Of a stretch of 64,000 nucleotides of DNA, positions 24,311 to 34,077 are shown in pieces. The first letter of the stretch is position 1, and every line of letters begins with the position of its first letter. The stretch covers positions 1 to 64,000 of the forward strand of contig NZ_JRJU01000023.1 in the NCBI RefSeq assembly GCF_000787375.1. Reading direction: 5' to 3'. Source of the DNA: Halalkalibacter okhensis (GTDB lineage Bacteria > Bacillota > Bacilli > Bacillales > Bacillaceae_D). A program made the position numbers and the translations under genes. A model generated the notes under the pieces. That model was not told where the DNA came from and searched no databases. It was given only the letters and a program-made list of their open reading frames with translations.

Positions 24311-26311
24311 ATGACTGATTTACGAGCACCAGAAAAGCGATTCCGCCCCGAGATTGAAGGGGTGCGAGCGGTTGCTGCGCTTCTGGTCGCAATCTATCAT
24401 ATTTGGTTAGGCTCTGTTTCCGGAGGAGTCGACGTGTTTTTTATTGTTTCTGGATATTTGATTACCACTACTTTGTTATCAAAAATGGAGCGAGAAGGAA
24501 AGGTTAATATATTGGAATATTTCTTAGGGCTTGTACGAAGATTGTTTCCGATTGCCTTTGCTGTTCTATTCGTTTCCACTTTGTTATCAATCCTGCTTAT
24601 GCCGCAAACGCAGTGGAAGCAAATTATTTCTGAAATCTTTGCTTCTGTATCTTATTTTCAAAATTGGCAGCTGGCGTTCAGCTCGGTCGATTACTTAGCT
24701 CAAAATAATGAAGCGAGTCCCTTTCAGCATTTCTGGGCTTTGTCGATACAAGGGCAATTTTATTTAACTTGGCCGCTTATTATTTTGTTAGCTTATGCTC
24801 TGGCGATAAAGGTATTTAAAACGCCGATTCGAAAAACTCTTTTAGCTGTGCTGAGTGTCATTTTCGTCGCATCCATCAGTTATTCTATTTATATGACGGC
24901 CGTGAATCAACCTTGGGCCTATTTTGACACGTTTGCCCGTGCTTGGGAATTCAGCTTAGGTGGAATGTTAGCTCTATTGATTCCGTATTTAGCCTTTACG
25001 AAATCAGTCAGCCTTGTATTAGGCTGGGTGGGGCTTGCGATCATTTCTTTCACTGGCCTTCTTTTACCTGTATCAACTGTGTTTCCAGGTTATGCAGCTC
25101 TCTTGCCAACATCAGGCGTGATCTTAGTCATCATTGCGGCTGAGACGGGGAACCGCTTTGGTGTAGAAAAACTGTTAGGGTCTAAGCCATTTCTATACTT
25201 TGGGAGTATTTCTTATGGATTTTATTTATGGCACTGGCCTCTCCTTATTTTCTATTTCGCCTACTTTAGGACGGATAGCGTAACGGTTCTAGGAGGTCTG
25301 GCGATTTTATTAATAACGTTCGTTCTATCTGTGATATCGGTGAAATTTGTCGAAGCACCGATCCGGACCATTAATGTAAGACAATCAAAAATGCTTTTAG
25401 CTAGCCGGTTGGTTCCTTTAATTCTGCCAGTCATTTTCGTTACCGCTTCGTGGGGGCTTTATGTAAACCACACGCAAGCGAGCTTATTTGAACCCGATTT
25501 AGTGGAAGATTACCCGGGGGCACGAGCGATATTAGACAATGTCCTACCAACTCAGGACATCGATCCGATCCCAGCGCCTGTTCATGCAAAAGATCACTTG
25601 CCTGCTTTTTACGAGGATTCGGATTGCTTTTCTCATTTTAATGATCCGAAAGTGGCGACATGTTCATTAGGGGAGACAGAGAATCCGGATTACACCATTG
25701 CCTTAGTTGGTGGCTCACATTCTGGACATTGGTTCCCAGCTTTAGAGGAAATGTCTGAACGGTTGAACTTGCAAATTGATGTCTACAATAAAGACGCATG
25801 TCGTTTTTCAGATGAGGACTTTAACGGAAAGTTACACGAGTCATGTATGGTGTGGAATGAAGACATTATTGAGCCACTCACTTCTGATCCACCAGATCTC
25901 GTCTTTACAACAGCCAATGTCAACCGTGGCGATACGGTGCCTCAAGGCTATATTAATCAATGGAAGAAACTTGAAGGCATTACCCATGTCTTTGCCGTTC
26001 GTGATAACCCACGAATGCAAAAAGACACGCCATTTTGTGTAGAAGCAGAAGAGGATCCTCTGTCCTGCTCCGTCCCTAGGGAGGAGGCCTTATCTGAGGC
26101 AATCCCTTGGGAAAACACAGATGGAATTCCAGACAATGTGACCTTTGCTGATTTATCTGATTATTTTTGTGATGATACAACCTGTCATGCTGTCATTGGG
26201 AACGTGATTGTCTACCGTGACTTGCATCATATAACGACTTTATACTCTCAAACCCTCGGCCCCGTTTTGGAAGAATACATTGCCGACAAGTTGGAGAACT
26301 TAGAGTCATAG
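24311..26311 (+). CDS. Membrane acyltransferase with SGNH domain (OatA-like)
   Basis: A protein of ~666 residues. The N-terminal acyltransferase-3 domain (~1-380) has about ten membrane helices, RPEIEGVRAVAALLVAIYH with the conserved His, and GGVDVFFIVSGYLI. The C-terminal extracellular SGNH domain (~430-666) has its nucleophile block in VGGSHSGHW, an Asn block in TTANVNR and the Asp-x-x-His in RDLHHIT. OatA-type enzymes move acetyl groups from cytoplasm to surface glycans, for example peptidoglycan MurNAc O-6. The substrate here is unproven; teichoic acid or exopolysaccharide is also possible. The ATG at 24311 follows GGAG by nine bases. A hairpin terminator follows directly. Confidence 0.9.
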   Translation: MTDLRAPEKRFRPEIEGVRAVAALLVAIYHIWLGSVSGGVDVFFIVSGYLITTTLLSKMEREGKVNILEYFLGLVRRLFPIAFAVLFVSTLLSILLMPQTQWKQIISEIFASVSYFQNWQLAFSSVDYLAQNNEASPFQHFWALSIQGQFYLTWPLIILLAYALAIKVFKTPIRKTLLAVLSVIFVASISYSIYMTAVNQPWAYFDTFARAWEFSLGGMLALLIPYLAFTKSVSLVLGWVGLAIISFTGLLLPVSTVFPGYAALLPTSGVILVIIAAETGNRFGVEKLLGSKPFLYFGSISYGFYLWHWPLLIFYFAYFRTDSVTVLGGLAILLITFVLSVISVKFVEAPIRTINVRQSKMLLASRLVPLILPVIFVTASWGLYVNHTQASLFEPDLVEDYPGARAILDNVLPTQDIDPIPAPVHAKDHLPAFYEDSDCFSHFNDPKVATCSLGETENPDYTIALVGGSHSGHWFPALEEMSERLNLQIDVYNKDACRFSDEDFNGKLHESCMVWNEDIIEPLTSDPPDLVFTTANVNRGDTVPQGYINQWKKLEGITHVFAVRDNPRMQKDTPFCVEAEEDPLSCSVPREEALSEAIPWENTDGIPDNVTFADLSDYFCDDTTCHAVIGNVIVYRDLHHITTLYSQTLGPVLEEYIADKLENLES

Positions 26312-26316
26312 AACTT

Positions 26317-26344
26317 TGGCTGAATGGAACGTTCCATTCAGCCA
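26317..26344. terminator. Perfect-palindrome terminator behind the acyltransferase gene
   Basis: TGGCTGAATGGAAC and its exact complement form a 14-bp stem with almost no loop, 6 bp behind the stop codon; GCTTTC follows. It also faces the 3' end of the convergent gene. Confidence 0.6.
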
Positions 26345-26357
26345 GCTTTCTGTCAAC

Positions 26358-26642
26358 TTACTCCCCAACCTTCATCAACCACTCACGCAGCTTTGCTTTT
26401 GGGTAGTACACCTTATGATTGATCATCAGATGAGGAATACTCGGATGCTCTTCAATCAACTTCTTAGCATCATCCTTAGAGATCCCCATAAAATAATGAA
26501 CGTCACCTTGTTTAATTAATTCATGCTCATCCCCTTCGTCTAACGTATCCAAAATGTTTTTCGCTCCAGGGTTATTCATATTTTTCAACCCATCGCCAAT
26601 TAAATAACCAGCGATTACGATACTAAGGGCTAACCAAATCAT
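26358..26642 (-). CDS. Small membrane-anchored protein with excisionase/MerR-like helix-turn-helix
   Basis: A 94-residue protein. Residues 1-17 are a hydrophobic anchor (MIWLALSIVIAGYLIGDG). The C-terminal half, HYFMGISKDDAKKLIEE followed by LMINHKVYYPKAKLREWL, resembles the winged helix of excisionase-like proteins, where KVYYPKAKLREWL is the typical wing and second helix. The ATG at 26642 follows GGAGGG by six bases. It is a single gene between two terminators. Membrane attachment of such a helix is unusual; it may be a DNA-membrane tether or have lost DNA binding. Confidence 0.75.
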   Translation of the reverse strand: MIWLALSIVIAGYLIGDGLKNMNNPGAKNILDTLDEGDEHELIKQGDVHYFMGISKDDAKKLIEEHPSIPHLMINHKVYYPKAKLREWLMKVGE

Positions 26643-26743
26643 CGCATTCCCTCCATACAACGTTTATCTTTCTACTCATCTATTATATGAATAGGATACC
26701 TTTCCACTGAATCTTTTTCCACTATTTGTATTTGGACTCATAC

Positions 26744-26783
26744 AAAAAAAACGAGCGTCCTCCCCGGATGCACTCGTTTTTTT
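26744..26783. terminator. Bidirectional terminator of bceAB
   Basis: ACGAGCGTCC pairs with GGATGCACTCGT (one or two mismatches), with an A-run before and a T-run after, so it works on both strands. It ends the bceAB transcript. Confidence 0.85.
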
Positions 26784-26797
26784 TTAAAACAACTTCT

Positions 26798-28744
26798 TTA
26801 CAACGCCTCTTTTATAACTCTCTTATAATAAAGCACAGACAAAATCCCAAACACAGAATACAATGCCGTGTAAAAACCCATCACTAACAGCATCGGAGTC
26901 CATACTTCCATCCCAAAAATGAACCAGCCTGATTGCACAGCAAAATAGCTATGGGAAAGACCGACAATAAGAGGGATACCAAAGGTAAATAACTGCTTCA
27001 TTTGGATGCCCTTCATGAGATCATGCTGAGTAAAGCCAAGCTTGCGCAATATGGTATAGTTCGGCTTTTCCTCCTCGCTCTCATCCATCTGTTTGAAATA
27101 CAAAATACAACCAGATGTGATCAGAAACGTTAAACCAAGGAAACCAACAATAAACATAAGCAAGCCCATGTTTTGCTTATGAGTGTTCAACTCATCAAGC
27201 TGAGATTCGTGGCGATAATCTCCACTGAAATTAAGATCGTTGTACAGGTCATTGGCTTGCTGATGCTCGCTTGCCTCTGTAATGTCAATTCCAACATAGG
27301 TTGACATCTCGTATTGAAGCTCAGGATCAAGGTCAGCCAAAAGACGATCATAGACCGACTGATCGACAATCGCAACAGGTAATCCGCCGCCGGTGAAGAA
27401 CCAAGGTAAAATCGATTCATCGTTTAACCCTACATACGATTGCGGAATGGATTCTGTTAAACCATGCAATTCAATGTCTCCCGCATCCTTTAGTGGCATG
27501 ATGCTTTCTAATATATTACTATAGCCTGAAAAGACCGTTTCCTCGCTTGATAAATCGACGCCTTCCACATCTATGTCACGAACAACCGGTAACGTCATCT
27601 CGCTAGGATCGACATACAGGGCTTCGATGTTCGTATCAACGATCGTTTCTACATCCATTCGAACTTGAATGACATCCAAGACCGTTTCGTCATATGCAAT
27701 TCCATGACGGTCTAAGGTGGCTTTCAACGTATCGGCCTCCTCAGCATGGCTAAAAGCAAAATGAGACGGAACGCTATTTTCTGCCATCTGTTCCGCTGAG
27801 TAATAAGAAATATAACTTAGTGAAAGCAGTCCAATAGCCAGAGCGGATACGGTAGTAATAATCGTTAACAACAAGGAATTGGTTTTCATTTTAAACATAA
27901 TGCTTGATAGTGACAGCACTTCTTGAACCGTTAAATACCCACCTTTTTGTTTGCGAATAAGATTTCCAATAAAGCTAATCGAGCTTCGATAAAACAAATA
28001 CGTCCCAACAATAACAGTGGCAAGAATCAGAAGCATCGCCGCAAATAAATTGGGAATCTCTCCACTAAACAGCTTCTGTGAGAGCACGTAGCCAAATACA
28101 ATCAGACCGATGCCGACAGCCCCCATTGTCATCTGAAGTAGCGAAACCTTCCTTCTTTTTGTTGCTTGTGTTTCCGTTGAAGACGTAGCACGGAAAAGCG
28201 AGAGAATCGTCTGTCTTTTAATATAAAAGGCATTCATTGCTATAATGAGTAGATAAATCCCCCCAAACACGAGCAATGTTTGACCAAGTGCCTCTTCTGA
28301 GAATCTGAGAGTCGCCTCTGCCTCCACTCCTGTTATTTTCAAGAAAATAAGCATAATCAATCGTGAAAACGCAAAGCCTGCAAAAATTCCGATCACCAAG
28401 GAACTGACATATAAAATGAAATTTTCCGTACTTAATATCCGAACAATTTTCCCCTTTGTCATGCCAATCAATTGAAACAAGGCAATTTCCTTGCTTCGCC
28501 TTTTAATAAAAATATTGTTGGCATATAACAGAAACACCGCAACAATCACAACAAGCAAGACAGAGGCTACACCTATAGCTGCAGCTCCCCTCATCGTGCC
28601 TCCCGTCTCCTCAATGGCAGGATCATATTGCAAAGTCACAAACGCAAAGTAAAGAGCGACGGTGAAAACAAGCGCAAAAACGTATAGATAGTAATGCTTT
28701 ACGTTCTTTTTTAAATTTTGAAGAATGAGCTGCTTAATGGTCAT
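26798..28744 (-). CDS. bceB: BceB-type antimicrobial peptide ABC transporter permease
   Basis: Membrane permease of ~648 residues with ten predicted helices in the BceB order. FtsX-type helices 2-4 carry [21 protein letters not shown] large extracellular domain (~residues 300-515) lies between helices 7 and 8, and a final FtsX-like triplet follows. BceB proteins recognise peptide antibiotics such as bacitracin at their lipid-bound targets and pass a signal to the BceS kinase. The ATG at 28744 overlaps the end of the ATPase gene by 11 bp, so the two are translated together. The extracellular domain sets specificity and cannot be assigned to one antibiotic; the symbol gives the family only. Confidence 0.88.
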   Translation of the reverse strand: MTIKQLILQNLKKNVKHYYLYVFALVFTVALYFAFVTLQYDPAIEETGGTMRGAAAIGVASVLLVVIVAVFLLYANNIFIKRRSKEIALFQLIGMTKGKIVRILSTENFILYVSSLVIGIFAGFAFSRLIMLIFLKITGVEAEATLRFSEEALGQTLLVFGGIYLLIIAMNAFYIKRQTILSLFRATSSTETQATKRRKVSLLQMTMGAVGIGLIVFGYVLSQKLFSGEIPNLFAAMLLILATVIVGTYLFYRSSISFIGNLIRKQKGGYLTVQEVLSLSSIMFKMKTNSLLLTIITTVSALAIGLLSLSYISYYSAEQMAENSVPSHFAFSHAEEADTLKATLDRHGIAYDETVLDVIQVRMDVETIVDTNIEALYVDPSEMTLPVVRDIDVEGVDLSSEETVFSGYSNILESIMPLKDAGDIELHGLTESIPQSYVGLNDESILPWFFTGGGLPVAIVDQSVYDRLLADLDPELQYEMSTYVGIDITEASEHQQANDLYNDLNFSGDYRHESQLDELNTHKQNMGLLMFIVGFLGLTFLITSGCILYFKQMDESEEEKPNYTILRKLGFTQHDLMKGIQMKQLFTFGIPLIVGLSHSYFAVQSGWFIFGMEVWTPMLLVMGFYTALYSVFGILSVLYYKRVIKEAL

Positions 28745-29495
28745 GCTGCACCCCACTTAAGACGCCCTGTGTTTTCATAATGTCTTGGAAAAATGCCTTT
28801 CTTGTTTCATCGCCTTTGTTCAATTGCGTATAAATTTGGCCATCTTTAATAAAAATGACACGGCTGCAATAGCTTGCGGCTAACGGATCATGGGTGACCA
28901 TAGCAATCGTTACATTTCGACTTTGATTTAAATGACTCAATTTTTGTAACAAATCAGCAGCCGACTTCGAATCAAGAGCTCCTGTTGGTTCATCAGCAAA
29001 GATCATACTCGGCTCGTGGATAAACGCGCGCGCTGCCGATGTTCGTTGCTTTTGTCCACCGGATATTTCATTTGGATATTTATCTTTCACCTCAGTAATG
29101 CCAAGCTCTGCTGCAAGTTCCTTAAAGCGCTGATCGGCTTCCTTTCTAGAAACCTTCTGCACCGTAAGCGGTAAGAGAATGTTCTCTTTAACGGTTAACG
29201 TGTCAAGCAGGTTATACTCTTGAAAGATGAAGCCAAGATGACTTTTTCGAAATTGTGCAAGCTGCTTTTCTTTCATTCTCGTAATATCATTGCCTTCAAT
29301 TTTGATCGTCCCTTGACTCGCTTTGTCAATCGAGGACAGCACGTTCAACAACGTCGTTTTACCAGAGCCTGATGCCCCCATAATCCCGACGAATTCTCCT
29401 TGTTCAATCGATAAATCAACACCTTGTAAAACGACCTGCCTATTAAATTTATTTCCATAACTCTTTTGAAGTTTGCTTGCTTCTAAAATTGCCAT
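28734..29495 (-). CDS. bceA: BceA-type ABC transporter ATPase
   Basis: Cytoplasmic ATPase of 253 residues. Walker A is GASGSGKTT (~residue 40), the Q-loop is in [10 protein letters not shown], the signature is ISGGQKQR, Walker B is [12 protein letters not shown] and the H-loop is in MVTHDP. It is closest to the MacB/BceA group. The ATG at 29495 follows GAAGGAG. It powers the BceB permease encoded behind it. A terminator separates it from the upstream kinase gene, so bceAB probably has its own BceR-dependent promoter at 29496-29570, although I could not locate a clear BceR box. Confidence 0.9.
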   Translation of the reverse strand: MAILEASKLQKSYGNKFNRQVVLQGVDLSIEQGEFVGIMGASGSGKTTLLNVLSSIDKASQGTIKIEGNDITRMKEKQLAQFRKSHLGFIFQEYNLLDTLTVKENILLPLTVQKVSRKEADQRFKELAAELGITEVKDKYPNEISGGQKQRTSAARAFIHEPSMIFADEPTGALDSKSAADLLQKLSHLNQSRNVTIAMVTHDPLAASYCSRVIFIKDGQIYTQLNKGDETRKAFFQDIMKTQGVLSGVQHDH

Positions 29496-29572
29496 CGAAT
29501 CACTCCTTCTGTTCATCACTTTGATGACTTCATCTTAACCAAATTTCCTCCTTGTTTCCTTCGTTTCACCGA

Positions 29573-29610
29573 ACAAATAACAAAAACATGTGACATTTTT
29601 GTCACATGTT
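29573..29610 (-). terminator. Terminator between bceS and bceAB
   Basis: AACATGTGAC pairs perfectly with GTCACATGTT (29585-29610) and is followed on the minus strand by TTTTTGTTATTTG. It overlaps the last codons of the kinase gene and separates bceRS from bceAB. Confidence 0.85.
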
Positions 29611-30606
29611 TGAAAGATCAATGAAGGCATTTGATTTAGGAAAAAGCAGTGTAACAGTCGTTCCCTTTCCAACCGTGGAATGCACATCGATCTTAATCAG
29701 CAGCTGCTTGGCGATTTTCTTGACCAAATATAACCCCATGCCAGTTGCCGCATGGTCACGGTGCTTCAAAGTTGAAGTAAAGCCTTTCTCGAAAATGCGA
29801 GGAAGATCTTTCGGATCAATGCCGCACCCTGAATCTTCAATCGTGACCAACGTTTGATTCTCTCGTTTTGTCGATGTGATGACTATATCAGATGCCTCAC
29901 TGTATTTGACTGCGTTTGAGAGCAGCTGTCTTATTAAAAAAGCAAGCCACTTCGCATCACTTAACACTTCATCTACCTCAAGCTCGACGTCAAACCCAAT
30001 CCCCTTTTGAATGCACCAAGACTGCAGCGTCTTAATTTCCTCAAATAAAATTTGTTCTAGAGACGTCTTTTCAATGTAGAGGTCATTCTCCATCACGGGC
30101 AGGCGTTTTTGATGGAGCTGTTGATCAAGCAACAAATGAATGCGCAGCCACTCGTACGTAAGGCGACCTTTTAACTCTTCATCCTGCACTCGATCAATCA
30201 TTAACTTCATCGCGGTTAATGGGGTTTTCACCTCATGAATCCATGCTAAAAGCTCGTCTTTTTCTTCCGCCACTTGTTGTTGGTTTTGCGTGAGCTCCAG
30301 CTTCAGCTGTTCAATTTGTCTGGTCATATGATGTTCAACAATTTCCTCAAACGGGCTGTTTGGACTAGCGACCGAACTCACATCTAACTCCGTATCACGT
30401 TCGTCAAGGCTTTTAAAAAAAAGCGTTTCTTTCTGATAGCGAGCGAGCAAAAAGACAATAAAGATAAGGACCGACAAAAGATTGCCATACAACATCGACT
30501 GAACTGACATCGCAGGATCAACATACGCAATAAATAAAAGCAGGATTTGCAAGCAAAGAAAAAGCACAATCCAGCTTCTTCTTTCTTTTATGTAAATTCT
30601 CTTCAT
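29602..30606 (-). CDS. bceS: BceS-like intramembrane-sensing histidine kinase
   Basis: A 334-residue kinase with two membrane helices in the first ~60 residues and almost no extracellular loop, the mark of intramembrane-sensing kinases. The H-box is WIHEVKTPLTAMK (~residue 125). The ATPase domain has N-box NAVKYS, G1 DSGCGIDPKDL and G2 GMGLYLVKKIA. Such kinases do not sense the drug themselves; the BceAB transporter activates them by flux. The gene overlaps the response-regulator gene by 4 bp and both precede bceAB. Confidence 0.92.
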   Translation of the reverse strand: MKRIYIKERRSWIVLFLCLQILLLFIAYVDPAMSVQSMLYGNLLSVLIFIVFLLARYQKETLFFKSLDERDTELDVSSVASPNSPFEEIVEHHMTRQIEQLKLELTQNQQQVAEEKDELLAWIHEVKTPLTAMKLMIDRVQDEELKGRLTYEWLRIHLLLDQQLHQKRLPVMENDLYIEKTSLEQILFEEIKTLQSWCIQKGIGFDVELEVDEVLSDAKWLAFLIRQLLSNAVKYSEASDIVITSTKRENQTLVTIEDSGCGIDPKDLPRIFEKGFTSTLKHRDHAATGMGLYLVKKIAKQLLIKIDVHSTVGKGTTVTLLFPKSNAFIDLSNM

Positions 30607-31292
30607 AGCGAGACCTCGTCTGTAGCGATATACCCTTGCCCTACCTTTGTTTCGATGAAATTCCCTAAACCAAGCTCTTCTAATTTTTTCCGTAAACGAT
30701 TAACGTTCACGGTTAACGTATTGTCACTAATGAACCGCTTATCATCCCATAAGCTGCGGATCAATTGTTCCCGACTGACTATTTTATTTTTTTGTTCAAT
30801 TAACTGCTTCAAGATAAATAATTCATTTTTCGTTAAATCAATCGTTTTTCCCTTAAATGTGACGGTGTTCTTTTCATAGTCGACCGTTGCACCGCGCCAT
30901 GCTTTCAACTCAACACGCTCTGTGTTGTAGTTGTATACGCGGCGAAGAATGGCTTGCACCTTGGCGACAAGCACATCAAAGTGAAAAGGCTTTTGGATAA
31001 AATCATCGGCACCAAGTTGCATCGACATCACCATATCTGTTGGATGATCGCGCGAAGACAAGAATACAATCGGGACATTGGAATGATTGCGGATCATACG
31101 ACACCAGTGAAACCCATCAAATTTCGGAAGTTGAATATCAATAATGACAAGATCTGGCTTACATTGTACGAATTCCTCAAAAACAGAATTAAACTCTGTC
31201 ACTCCATAAACCTCATATGACCATTGCGACAACCGTTCACGAATCTCGTTAAACAAAGTAGCATCATCTTCAATTAAAAGTAGTTTAAACAA
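30603..31292 (-). CDS. bceR: BceR-like OmpR-family response regulator
   Basis: Cytoplasmic regulator of ~229 residues. The receiver domain (1-115) starts FKLLLIEDD with the acidic pocket, has the phosphorylated Asp in DLVIIDIQLPKFDG, and Thr/Lys switch residues later in FLSSRD and QKPFHF. The C-terminal OmpR-type winged helix (~130-225) includes LTKNELFILKQL and the recognition helix SDNTLTVNVNRLRKKL. I chose the TTG at 31292, six bases behind AGAGGTG; a GTG at 31301 is possible. First gene of the bceRS pair, which should activate bceAB on peptide-antibiotic stress. Confidence 0.92.
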   Translation of the reverse strand: MFKLLLIEDDATLFNEIRERLSQWSYEVYGVTEFNSVFEEFVQCKPDLVIIDIQLPKFDGFHWCRMIRNHSNVPIVFLSSRDHPTDMVMSMQLGADDFIQKPFHFDVLVAKVQAILRRVYNYNTERVELKAWRGATVDYEKNTVTFKGKTIDLTKNELFILKQLIEQKNKIVSREQLIRSLWDDKRFISDNTLTVNVNRLRKKLEELGLGNFIETKVGQGYIATDEVSL

Positions 31293-31348
31293 CAGCCTCA
31301 CCTCTTATGAATTCACGCCCATTATACCACTATTTGTAAGTAAACGTG

Positions 31349-31387
31349 AAAAAGCGCCTGCCCTTAAATGAGGGAACAGACGCTTTC
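31349..31387 (-). terminator. Terminator of the GGDEF-EAL gene
   Basis: On the minus strand AAAGCGTCTG...CAGGCGCTTT with an inner CCCTCATTTAAGGG stem is followed by TTCACG. It lies 20 bp behind the stop. Confidence 0.7.
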
Positions 31388-31407
31388 AGGAGTTTATTTG
31401 CATTCAC

Positions 31408-33930
31408 TTACCTCAGCAAACTCTCCAACTCTTTTGCACAAACTGGCTTGCTATACAAATAACCTTGCATGAAATGGCAGCCATGTTGTAACAAGAACTC
31501 TTTCTGATATTCTTCCTCTACGCCTTCTGCGATTACTTTTAAGCGTAAGCTTCGGGCGAGGTTAATGACCGCTTCGGATATTTCTGAATTGCTAAAGTCC
31601 TCACGTATATCTGAGATAAACGATCGGTCAATTTTCAAGCAGTTAATCGGTAATTTTTTCAAATAGCTTAACGACGAATACCCCGTTCCGAAATCATCAA
31701 TGGAAATCGCAATTCCGTATTGTTGCAAGTCCTCAAGCGCTTTAATGGTTTCTGTTGTGTTAAATAACAACGTACTTTCTGTAATTTCTACTTCAAATAG
31801 CTCTGGTGCCAACTGACATTCAGCGAGGATCTCCTTCACTTGGCTGATCAAGGAGCACGGATCTTGAAATTGTTTCGCCGAAAAGTTAACCGCAAGACTT
31901 AATGGTTTCTCTCGTCCTTCATTCCATTTGCTGACCTGATAGCAAGCCTTCTTCATTGCGATCTTCCATAAAGAATGAATCAGCCCAGTATCTTCGGCAA
32001 CTTTGATAAATTTATCTGGCGGGACAAAACCAAGCTCCCCATCTGTCCATCTAAGTAAAGCCTCTACTCCTGTCATTTGATTGGTCCGAGCATCGATTTT
32101 CGGTTGGTAATAGACGTTAATTTCTTCATCGGCAATCGCCTTTTTCAGACGAGCTTCTATCCGAAGCTGCTCATTTTTTTCAATACTGATTTGTTCATCA
32201 TATAAAATTGCTTTGTTACCAGCTGTTTTCTTCGCTGCGTACATCGCGCCATCGGCATTGATTAATAGAGCTTCAATGTTTTTTGTATGTTCAGGATAAA
32301 GACTAATGCCACAGCTTGCACTCACGATTACTTCATTTCCACCTAGCAAATATGGTTCATTAATGGCCGCTACAATGTTATCAGCAACCACTTGAACTTC
32401 TTCTTTTTCCAGCTTACTAAGTAAAATGACAAATTCATCTCCACCTTGTCTTGTTAGCACACTCTTTCCAGTAGAGAGATGGTTTTGAATTCGAGCTGAA
32501 ATCAGTTGAATGAGTTGATCGCCATTGGCATGCCCTAACGTATCATTCACATTTTTAAAGCGATCAATATCAATAAATAAGACTGCGACTGTTTCTCCAG
32601 TTTTTTTCGCAACTCCAATCCGCTGAGTGAGCTCTTCTTGAAAATACCTTCTGTTCAACAAACCAGTAAGAGGATCATGGTATGCTTGAAATTGGATCAC
32701 TTCTTGGCTTTGTTTTAAATCATGAACATAGGTCTTCAAGGAATTCGAGAGAGCATTTACATTCTGCGCAAGATTACCCAGTTCATCTTTTCGTTTCAAC
32801 TCAATATTTCCACCAAAATTCCCTTGAGCAATCTCATTTACCTTCTCATCAATATAACCAATCGGTTTTGTAATCGAACGAGAAAAGAAAAAGCTAGTTA
32901 GTAACACAACGATGATAAACGGGATTGACAATAGAAAATGCTGCCAAAACTCACTTTCTAGCTCATTTTGAAACAAACTATGATCATATGTTACACCGAT
33001 CACATATCGATCATTTGCACCCGTACCAATCGGAACGAACGTTTTGGAAACAAGTTGCCCATTGATTTCTTCCACGTAATTTTGTGTATCACCCGTTGCA
33101 CTTGCTGCTTGAACGAGGTCTACATCGACCGCTTGGTTTTGATATTCATAAGTTCCGTACCAAATCGGCTGATCCACGATCCGAATAAAATCGTTGAATT
33201 CAAGATACAACATATCTGTCTCTTTCCCGAAAGTTTCCGGATTAAAAACAGACAATTCAAGCACACCATCGAGATTATCCTTAAACCGTTCCATAATACG
33301 ATCTGGCCCAAAACGTTTCTCATACTCTAAGACGGCACTATCCCGAAGGTAAGGATTAATAATATAGTCGGTTGACCCATCATGATAATAGCCCCATTTA
33401 TCGGTATGATCCGGATTACTAGCCGCTACTTCAATTGGACCTGTCCAATACTCTGGAAGAGCTAACCCTTCTTCCACAGTGACAGGCTCTAGTGCAAATA
33501 ACTGCCTGAACGCATCGTACCAAAACAACCACTGGTTTGTGGATAAACCAATCTCATGCGGATCAGACGATTTCACACCAACGATATCATCTTCCGTTTC
33601 TGCTAATAACGTAATATGAGAAATCATCAACTCATCAGCCAAATCAGCCAACTGTTCATTCGTTACATCTTCATAGTTGGCAGGCAACGCATTTCGAATC
33701 GCAATCGAAGCGGTTCGCAATTCTTTCCCCATAAGATCTTCTACATATAGCGCGCCACTTTTTGCATTTTCTACTTGATGTGATATTTCCTGAGTAATTA
33801 ACTCAATTTCTCTTTCATTGAACTCAATGACCTTTTCTTTTGAACGCATAAAGTGTAACGAGCTATGCGCAATTAAAATACATAAGACCAATAGCGTAAA
33901 AATGAAAGGTAATTTCTTTTTGATTGACAC
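31408..33930 (-). CDS. Membrane GGDEF-EAL protein with large extracellular sensor domain
   Basis: An 840-residue c-di-GMP protein. A membrane helix at ~8-28 and another at ~340-360 bracket an extracellular sensor of ~310 residues with no named match. A HAMP-like helix region (~360-415) leads to a GGDEF domain (~440-600) with intact GGDEF in RQGGDEFVIL, then an EAL domain (~610-840) with intact VEALLRW and the DDFGTGYSSL loop. Both motifs are complete, so it could make or break down c-di-GMP. No RxxD inhibitory site precedes GGDEF. The GTG start at 33930 follows AGGAGG by seven bases. It is a single gene behind a hairpin repeat of the CACTGAAAAAG family. Confidence 0.9.
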   Translation of the reverse strand: MSIKKKLPFIFTLLVLCILIAHSSLHFMRSKEKVIEFNEREIELITQEISHQVENAKSGALYVEDLMGKELRTASIAIRNALPANYEDVTNEQLADLADELMISHITLLAETEDDIVGVKSSDPHEIGLSTNQWLFWYDAFRQLFALEPVTVEEGLALPEYWTGPIEVAASNPDHTDKWGYYHDGSTDYIINPYLRDSAVLEYEKRFGPDRIMERFKDNLDGVLELSVFNPETFGKETDMLYLEFNDFIRIVDQPIWYGTYEYQNQAVDVDLVQAASATGDTQNYVEEINGQLVSKTFVPIGTGANDRYVIGVTYDHSLFQNELESEFWQHFLLSIPFIIVVLLTSFFFSRSITKPIGYIDEKVNEIAQGNFGGNIELKRKDELGNLAQNVNALSNSLKTYVHDLKQSQEVIQFQAYHDPLTGLLNRRYFQEELTQRIGVAKKTGETVAVLFIDIDRFKNVNDTLGHANGDQLIQLISARIQNHLSTGKSVLTRQGGDEFVILLSKLEKEEVQVVADNIVAAINEPYLLGGNEVIVSASCGISLYPEHTKNIEALLINADGAMYAAKKTAGNKAILYDEQISIEKNEQLRIEARLKKAIADEEINVYYQPKIDARTNQMTGVEALLRWTDGELGFVPPDKFIKVAEDTGLIHSLWKIAMKKACYQVSKWNEGREKPLSLAVNFSAKQFQDPCSLISQVKEILAECQLAPELFEVEITESTLLFNTTETIKALEDLQQYGIAISIDDFGTGYSSLSYLKKLPINCLKIDRSFISDIREDFSNSEISEAVINLARSLRLKVIAEGVEEEYQKEFLLQHGCHFMQGYLYSKPVCAKELESLLR

Positions 33931-33981
33931 CTATGCGCCTCCTCTGACTACGATGAAAAAAGCCTCTACGAAGGGAGATCC

Positions 33982-34070
33982 AAGGCCACTGAAAAAGGTC
34001 ATGTTCTTCTCCTTTTTCAGTGGCCTTTACTTCCTCGAATTTACTAAAATAGACTTTTTTAGTGGACTCG
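33982..34070. repeat. CACTGAAAAAG hairpin element, copy 1
   Basis: AAGGCCACTGAAAAAGG (33982-33998) pairs perfectly over 17 bp with 34011-34027 around a 12-base loop. A half-site, GACTTTTTTAGTGG, follows near 34054-34068. Copies 2 and 3 share the core arms and the trailing half-site. Here it lies between the hydrolase gene 3' end and the GGDEF-EAL gene start, and could serve as the hydrolase terminator. Confidence 0.8.
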
Positions 34071-34077
34071 GGAACTC

